A DNA stretch of 18,804 nt from Pyrinomonadaceae bacterium (GTDB lineage: Bacteria > Acidobacteriota > Blastocatellia > Pyrinomonadales > Pyrinomonadaceae), in contig JACCTF010000250.1 in assembly GCA_013812565.1 (NCBI GenBank), positions 1 to 18,804 of the forward strand, given 5' to 3'. Under the pieces are notes generated by a model. That model saw only the letters and a program-made list of their open reading frames with translations. It did not search any database and was not told the DNA's origin. Below, piece after piece: positions 14,627-18,804 of this stretch (position 1 is its first letter; the number at the start of each line of letters is the position of its first letter). The position numbers and the translations under genes were made by a program.

Positions 14627-15340
14627 ATGACATCTGAACGTGCGTACACGGTGCTTGTCGTCGAAGATAACTCGGATAGCCGCGAGATGCTCTGCTCCGT
14701 GCTTCGCCACAACGGACACAACGTTATCGAAGCAGAGAACGGCAAGCGCGCCATATCGGAAGCGTCGTACAAACACCCGGACCTGATTGTGATGGATTTA
14801 GCGATGCCCGAAATGGATGGAGTGGAGGCAGCACGTCAGATTCTTCAAATGCCCGGGCTGGCTGATACCCCTATCTTTGCTGTCAGCGGATTTGCCACCA
14901 GCGATGTTAAAGCGGATGTCCTCGCCGCCGGATGCATAGAGTTTCTTGAGAAACCGATTGACCTACGTGTTTTGTTGCAAAAGATCAAGGGCGCCTTGAA
15001 CGCCATCCCGCTTCTTGAAATACAGCGAAGGGAAGTGGAGCGTCTACAGGTCTACATCCCTGCGCACTGGGGCGTGACGTGGCAGTGTCAACACGACGGC
15101 ACAATCACCAGTTTGAGCACCAAAGGATGTCTCGTCCAAACCAATTTAGTAGAGACGCTTTCCGGCGCGCCCATCTTCCTTCGCTTCCTGCCGTCAACCG
15201 AAAGGTGGATGTCACTGCGAGGCAAAGTGCTGTACTACCTTAGAGAGGTGGGCTTTGGAGTAGAGTTCACGGAACTAACCGGCGAAGATGAAGCCACGCT
15301 CAAAAAGTTAGGACAGCATTACAGTGGTAAGCGAGCCTAA
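14627..15340 (+). CDS. Response regulator with REC and PilZ-like domains
   Basis: A 237-residue protein. Residues 7-123 form a receiver domain: acidic pair Glu13-Asp14, phosphoacceptor Asp57 in LIVMDLAMPEMDG, Ser87 in AVSGFA and Lys109 in EKPID. Residues 133-230 resemble a PilZ domain, the cyclic-di-GMP receptor fold: RREVER (134-139) supplies R-x-x-x-R, and ITSLSTKGCLV (160-170) sits where D/N-x-S-x-x-G is expected, with serine 162 in place of the acidic residue. It would link a two-component signal to motility, surface or polysaccharide control, probably by protein contact since no DNA-binding domain is present. The ATG at 14627 has GGAGA 5 bases upstream. No histidine kinase is adjacent, so its partner is unknown. 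Transcription ends at a large hairpin. Confidence 0.9.
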   Translation: MTSERAYTVLVVEDNSDSREMLCSVLRHNGHNVIEAENGKRAISEASYKHPDLIVMDLAMPEMDGVEAARQILQMPGLADTPIFAVSGFATSDVKADVLAAGCIEFLEKPIDLRVLLQKIKGALNAIPLLEIQRREVERLQVYIPAHWGVTWQCQHDGTITSLSTKGCLVQTNLVETLSGAPIFLRFLPSTERWMSLRGKVLYYLREVGFGVEFTELTGEDEATLKKLGQHYSGKRA

Positions 15341-15353
15341 AGCATGTCTAAAA

Positions 15354-15442
15354 GACACAAGGATGAAGGCGGAAGGATGAATAAGAGAAACAGCTTTTCT
15401 GTCTTCACTTCATCCTTCCGCCTTCATCCTTCTCTTTGTGTC
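15354..15442. terminator. Large hairpin of 7-base repeats between convergent genes
   Basis: A perfect 21-bp inverted repeat (15361-15381 with 15409-15429) continues into a 7-bp one (GACACAA 15354-15360 with TTGTGTC 15436-15442), with six unpaired bases on the right. The 27-base loop can form an inner stem AGAAA/TTTCT. Each arm is tandem heptamers, AAGGATG-AAGGCGG-AAGGATG on the left. It lies between the REC-PilZ stop (15340) and the S9 peptidase stop (15466), where a two-way terminator would be. Confidence 0.8.
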
Positions 15443-15465
15443 TCGGTGGCAAACCCTCTCTGCGA

Positions 15466-17664
15466 TTAATCGTTCAAGCCATCGGCGGCTACGTTCATGT
15501 TCAGCACGCGCACGAGAAAGCCCCAGCGGTCAGCCGCCTCATCAATAAGCTTCGATGTCGGTTTGCCTGCGCCGTGTCCGGCTTTGGTTTCGATGCGGAT
15601 CAACACGGGAGTTGGCCCGGTTTGCGCTGCCTGCATTGCCGCCGCAAACTTGAAGCTATGACCGGGCCAGACGCGGTCGTCATGATCGGCAGTCGTTATC
15701 AGTGTCGGCGGGTAAGCGGTTCCCGGCTTGAGGTTATGTAGCGGCGAGTAGGCATAAAGCGACTTGAACTCGTCTGGATTCTCGGATGAACCGTAGTCCG
15801 AGACCCAGGCCCAGCCGATGGTGAACTTTTGAAAACGTAGCATGTCCATCACGCCGACAGCCGGGAGGGCAGCGCCAAAAAGGTCGGGCCGCTGCGTGAT
15901 CGCGGCTCCGACCAGCAGTCCGCCGTTGCTTCCGCCGCCGATTGCCAGTTTCGGTGTCGATGTATATTTGTTGGCGATGAGCCACTCCGCGGCACCGATG
16001 AAATCATCAAACACATTCTGCTTCTTCGCCTTCATCCCGGCTTTGTGCCACTGCTCACCGTACTCGCCGCCGCCCCGCAGGTTCGCGACCGCGAAGACGC
16101 CGCCCATCTCCAACCACACGAGATTACTGACGGAGAAGGAGGGTGTCAGTGAAATCTCAAAGCCTCCATACCCATACAGGTAGGTCGGATTAGTTCCGTC
16201 GGGCTTCAATCCCTTCTTGTGCGTGATGAACATCGGCACACGGGTTTTGTCTTTGCTCGTGTAAAAGACTTGTTTCGTTTCGTAGTCTTGGGGGCGAAAG
16301 TCAACTTTCGGCTGGCGAAAGACTGTGCTTTGGCCCGTCTGTATGTCGTAACGGTAGATCGTCGTCGGAGCGGTAAAGCTGGTGAAAGCATAAAACGTTT
16401 CTTTGTCGCGACGCTTGCCGGTAAAGCCCGTCGCTGTGCCGATGCCGGGAAGGGAAATCTCGCGCGTAAAAGTGCCATTCGTTCGGTAGAGCTTCACCTG
16501 CGTGTATGCGTCCTTCAGGTAAGAAGCGATGAACATATCGCCCACGAGGTTGACGCTCTGGAGAGTCTCGGGCGCTTCGGCCACAAGCGTCTTCCAGTTA
16601 CTTCGCTCCGGCTTTGTAGTGTCAATCTGGATGATCTTGCTGCGCGGAGCGTCGAGGTTGGTATAAAACCAGAAGACCGGCCCATCGTTGCCGATGAAGT
16701 TATAGGAAGCGTCAAAGTCATCGAGCAGCTTGACTACTGCCGCGTCCTTCGTCTTCAAATCTTTGAAGTAGATGCGGTTCTTTACATCCGTGCCTTTCGA
16801 AACATTGATGATCAGATAGCGCCCGTCTTCCGTGACAGTGCCGCCGAACCCCCAATCCTTTTGGTCAGGTCGGTCATAGACGAGCGTATCTTCAGACTGC
16901 GGGGTGCCGATGCGATGGAGATAAAGCTTTTGGTAATAGTTGACGCCCGACAATGTGGTGCCTTCCTTGGGTTCATCGTAGCGGCTGTAGAAGAAGCCTT
17001 TGCCATCTCTCGTCCATGATGCGCCGGAGAACTTAACCCACTTGATGGTGTCTGGGAGGTCGCGATTCGTTTCCGTATCGCGCACCTTCCACTCCTGCCA
17101 GTCAGAGCCGGAAGCGGACAGACCATAAGCCATCAATCGCCCGTCGTCGCTGATGTCGGCACCCGAGAGGGCCACTGTGCCGTCGCTTGAAAGCGTGTTT
17201 GGATCGAGCAAAATTTTCGGATCGTCGTTCAAGGACTTCGCTGTGTAGAGCACGCTCTGATTTTGCAGGCCGCTATTTCTGGTGAGAAAGTAGCGGTCGC
17301 CTTCTTTGAAAGGCACACCGTACCTTTCATAGTTCCAAAGCCTTGTGAGGCGCTGCTTGATCTGCGACCGCACGGGAATCTCGTTGAGGTAGTCAAAGGT
17401 CAACTTGTTCTGAGAATCGACCCATGATTTCGTTTCGGCGGAGTCGAGGTCTTCAAGCCAGCGGTAGGGATCTGCGACCTTGATGCCGTGATAATCATCC
17501 GACTGGTCAATCTTCTTTGTCACTGGGTACGTGAATGGTTTGGTCATGTTACGAGCAGCGGGTTGCAGAGTTGAGTCCTGGGCCATCGCAGGAGAAACAC
17601 TCCCAGCGAAGATCATGGTTAACGATAAAACATGTGCAGCGGTGGATCGAATATTCTTGAACAA
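15466..17664 (-). CDS. Secreted prolyl oligopeptidase (S9A)
   Basis: A 732-residue serine peptidase that cuts short peptides after proline. Residues 1-29 (MFKNIRSTAAHVLSLTMIFA then GSVSPAMAQ) form a signal peptide with an AMA-Q cleavage site, so it acts in the periplasm or outside. Residues 45-120 and 470-732 make up the alpha/beta-hydrolase part, and about 125-465 the seven-bladed propeller that limits substrate size. The triad is Ser579 in GGGSNGG, Asp662 in TADHDDRVWPGHS and His697 in ETKAGHGAG; Arg664 matches the substrate-binding arginine of pig POP. DPYRWLED (65-72) is the usual N-terminal motif. The start is a TTG at 17664 with GAAGGGGG about 8 bases upstream; the nearest upstream ATG runs into a stop. 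It follows an M20 gene on the same strand by 47 bases, suggesting co-transcription. Confidence 0.96.
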   Translation of the reverse strand: MFKNIRSTAAHVLSLTMIFAGSVSPAMAQDSTLQPAARNMTKPFTYPVTKKIDQSDDYHGIKVADPYRWLEDLDSAETKSWVDSQNKLTFDYLNEIPVRSQIKQRLTRLWNYERYGVPFKEGDRYFLTRNSGLQNQSVLYTAKSLNDDPKILLDPNTLSSDGTVALSGADISDDGRLMAYGLSASGSDWQEWKVRDTETNRDLPDTIKWVKFSGASWTRDGKGFFYSRYDEPKEGTTLSGVNYYQKLYLHRIGTPQSEDTLVYDRPDQKDWGFGGTVTEDGRYLIINVSKGTDVKNRIYFKDLKTKDAAVVKLLDDFDASYNFIGNDGPVFWFYTNLDAPRSKIIQIDTTKPERSNWKTLVAEAPETLQSVNLVGDMFIASYLKDAYTQVKLYRTNGTFTREISLPGIGTATGFTGKRRDKETFYAFTSFTAPTTIYRYDIQTGQSTVFRQPKVDFRPQDYETKQVFYTSKDKTRVPMFITHKKGLKPDGTNPTYLYGYGGFEISLTPSFSVSNLVWLEMGGVFAVANLRGGGEYGEQWHKAGMKAKKQNVFDDFIGAAEWLIANKYTSTPKLAIGGGSNGGLLVGAAITQRPDLFGAALPAVGVMDMLRFQKFTIGWAWVSDYGSSENPDEFKSLYAYSPLHNLKPGTAYPPTLITTADHDDRVWPGHSFKFAAAMQAAQTGPTPVLIRIETKAGHGAGKPTSKLIDEAADRWGFLVRVLNMNVAADGLND

Positions 17665-17711
17665 AGATACGCCCCCTTCAATAGCTTTCCATTTGCATCA
17701 CATGTTGCCGC

Positions 17712-18804
17712 CTACTTACTTTCAGCAGCGGTAGCATGACGGTCGAGGTAGTCTAGCAGCACATTTGCCATCACTTTGGTGCCGATGACAAGGCTTTCTT
17801 CGTCAACATCAAACTCCGGCGTATGAATCATCGCCGTAATTTTCTTCGACGGATTGGCAACGCCGAGGAAATAATAGAAACCGGGTATTACTTTCTGAAA
17901 ATATGAGAAGTCCTCTGCGCCCATCTGCGGTCTTCGCGCAATGACGTTCGCCTCGCCCACGACGCGGCGAATCGTCGGCGTCGTTTCTTCCACCAGCGCC
18001 GGATCGTTAAAGGTCACGGCTGCGCCTTCGTTGTACTCCATCTTGAAAGTCGCGCCGTAAGCGGCAGTTATTCCGCTCAGCGTTTCGCGCATCAACTTCT
18101 GTGCTTGCCCGCGCACGTCTTCGCTGAGGGTGCGCACTGTGCCTTCCAATTTAACTTCATCGGCAATGATGTTGAAGCGGTTGCCGCCTTGAATGATGCC
18201 GACCGAAATTACCAGCGGTTCGGTCGTATCAATGCGGCGACTGCGGATGGTCTGCAACGCTGTGACGCATTCAGCCGCGACCACCACTGCGTCAACGCCT
18301 TCGTGCGGGTAAGCGCCGTGAACCTTCTTGCCGCGCACCGTAATCACAAACTTGTCGGACGACGCCATCGTCGGACCAGAATTAAAGGAGATCTTTCCTA
18401 CCTCAACCGTCGGCATTACATGAAGGCCGAAGATGGCTTGCGGGCGTGGGTTCTCCAGCGCGCCTTCCTTAATCATTAGCGGCGCGCCGCCTTCTTCGCC
18501 AGCGGGTGGGCCTTCCTCTGCCGGTTGGAAGATAAACTTGATGGTGCCGGAAATCTCATTACGCATTCGACTAAGGATTTCCGCAACGGCCAGCCCGACC
18601 GTGGTATGCACATCGTGACCGCACGCATGCTTCACACCCTTGTTCTGTGATTTGTAGGGAACATCAATGGTTTCTTCGATGGGGAGCGCATCCATATCGG
18701 CGCGCACGGCCACGACTGGCCCAGGCTTTGCGCCGCGTAAAAGCGCCGTAACCCCGTGGCGGGCAACGCCGGTCTTAATGTCTTCAAGACCCAACGTGCG
18801 CAAC
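17712..18804 (-). CDS. M20 family amidohydrolase, N-terminus cut by the window edge
   Basis: The last 363 residues of an M20D-type metallopeptidase (hippurate hydrolase or N-acyl-amino-acid amidohydrolase type); the frame stays open to the window edge, so the start and any signal peptide lie beyond it. A TTG at 18803 is almost certainly internal. Counting from it, ACGHDVHTT (60-68) gives the metal ligands Cys61 and His63, PAEEG (95-99) the catalytic and metal-binding glutamates, GLHVMP (126-131) a histidine ligand, and MGAEDFSYF and HTPEFDVDEE the C-terminal family motifs. The dimerisation domain lies at about 145-260 (GKKVHGAYPHEGVDAV). Such enzymes split acyl groups or dipeptide-like amides from amino acids. 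The S9 peptidase gene follows 47 bases after its TAG, so both likely serve peptide breakdown. Confidence 0.95.
   Translation of the reverse strand, partial: LRTLGLEDIKTGVARHGVTALLRGAKPGPVVAVRADMDALPIEETIDVPYKSQNKGVKHACGHDVHTTVGLAVAEILSRMRNEISGTIKFIFQPAEEGPPAGEEGGAPLMIKEGALENPRPQAIFGLHVMPTVEVGKISFNSGPTMASSDKFVITVRGKKVHGAYPHEGVDAVVVAAECVTALQTIRSRRIDTTEPLVISVGIIQGGNRFNIIADEVKLEGTVRTLSEDVRGQAQKLMRETLSGITAAYGATFKMEYNEGAAVTFNDPALVEETTPTIRRVVGEANVIARRPQMGAEDFSYFQKVIPGFYYFLGVANPSKKITAMIHTPEFDVDEESLVIGTKVMANVLLDYLDRHATAAESK

Noticed and set aside
16219..17019. 266-residue plus-strand frame opposite the S9 peptidase gene
   Set aside because: It is antisense to a gene with full catalytic triad and domain order; its length comes from the codon bias of the real gene.

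Overview
The window reads as chromosomal DNA of a free-living Gram-negative bacterium of moderate G+C. The mix of genes (HtrA protease, DUF5658 membrane protein, long-form serine acetyltransferase, ATP-dependent PEP carboxykinase, secreted S9 and M20 peptidases, response regulator with a PilZ output) suits an Acidobacteriota lineage such as Blastocatellia. That placement is an inference from gene content, not a match. No phage, transposase, CRISPR array, rRNA or convincing tRNA was found.

Layout. At 1-250 (+) is the C-terminus of a phytoene desaturase-type enzyme. A minus-strand block follows, read from right to left: a heavy-metal-associated (HMA) protein and a small HTH-like protein 5 bases apart (4003-3507), serine O-acetyltransferase (3426-2515), a DUF5658-like membrane protein (2277-1909) and an HtrA protease (1606-443). 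At 4159-5541 (+) come prmC and a HIT hydrolase. The minus strand then carries an AI-2E family permease (about 6767-5613), pckA (8887-7298) and a small helical protein (9250-8984). An aldo/keto reductase (9679-10650, +) converges on a ferredoxin/metallo-beta-lactamase-fold fusion (11543-10665, -). Behind the fusion lie hemS (12787-11675, -) and an APC permease (14323-12884, -). A REC-PilZ regulator (14627-15340, +) has the best promoter in the window. The right end is a peptide-degrading pair on the minus strand: an M20 amidohydrolase, cut by the window edge, followed by a secreted prolyl oligopeptidase (17664-15466).

How the genes relate. Most are housekeeping functions in short, loosely spaced units. 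Clear pairs are HMA + HTH-like (5-base gap) and M20 + S9 (47-base gap). The S9 enzyme has a signal peptide and should release peptides outside the cytoplasm; the amidohydrolase and perhaps the APC permease could handle the products, which is inference. The hemS gene has no heme receptor or transporter beside it here.

The most unusual content is between genes. Three intergenic sites carry degenerate tandem repeats with a 7-base period; two of them are arranged as long inverted repeats (5053-5118, 15354-15442) and one lies directly before a start codon (3437-3464). There is also a perfect 19-bp inverted repeat with a 4-base loop (2325-2366), and a hairpin whose two arms hold the stop codons of two convergent genes (10641-10674). 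I did not find a multi-gene system that I would call new.
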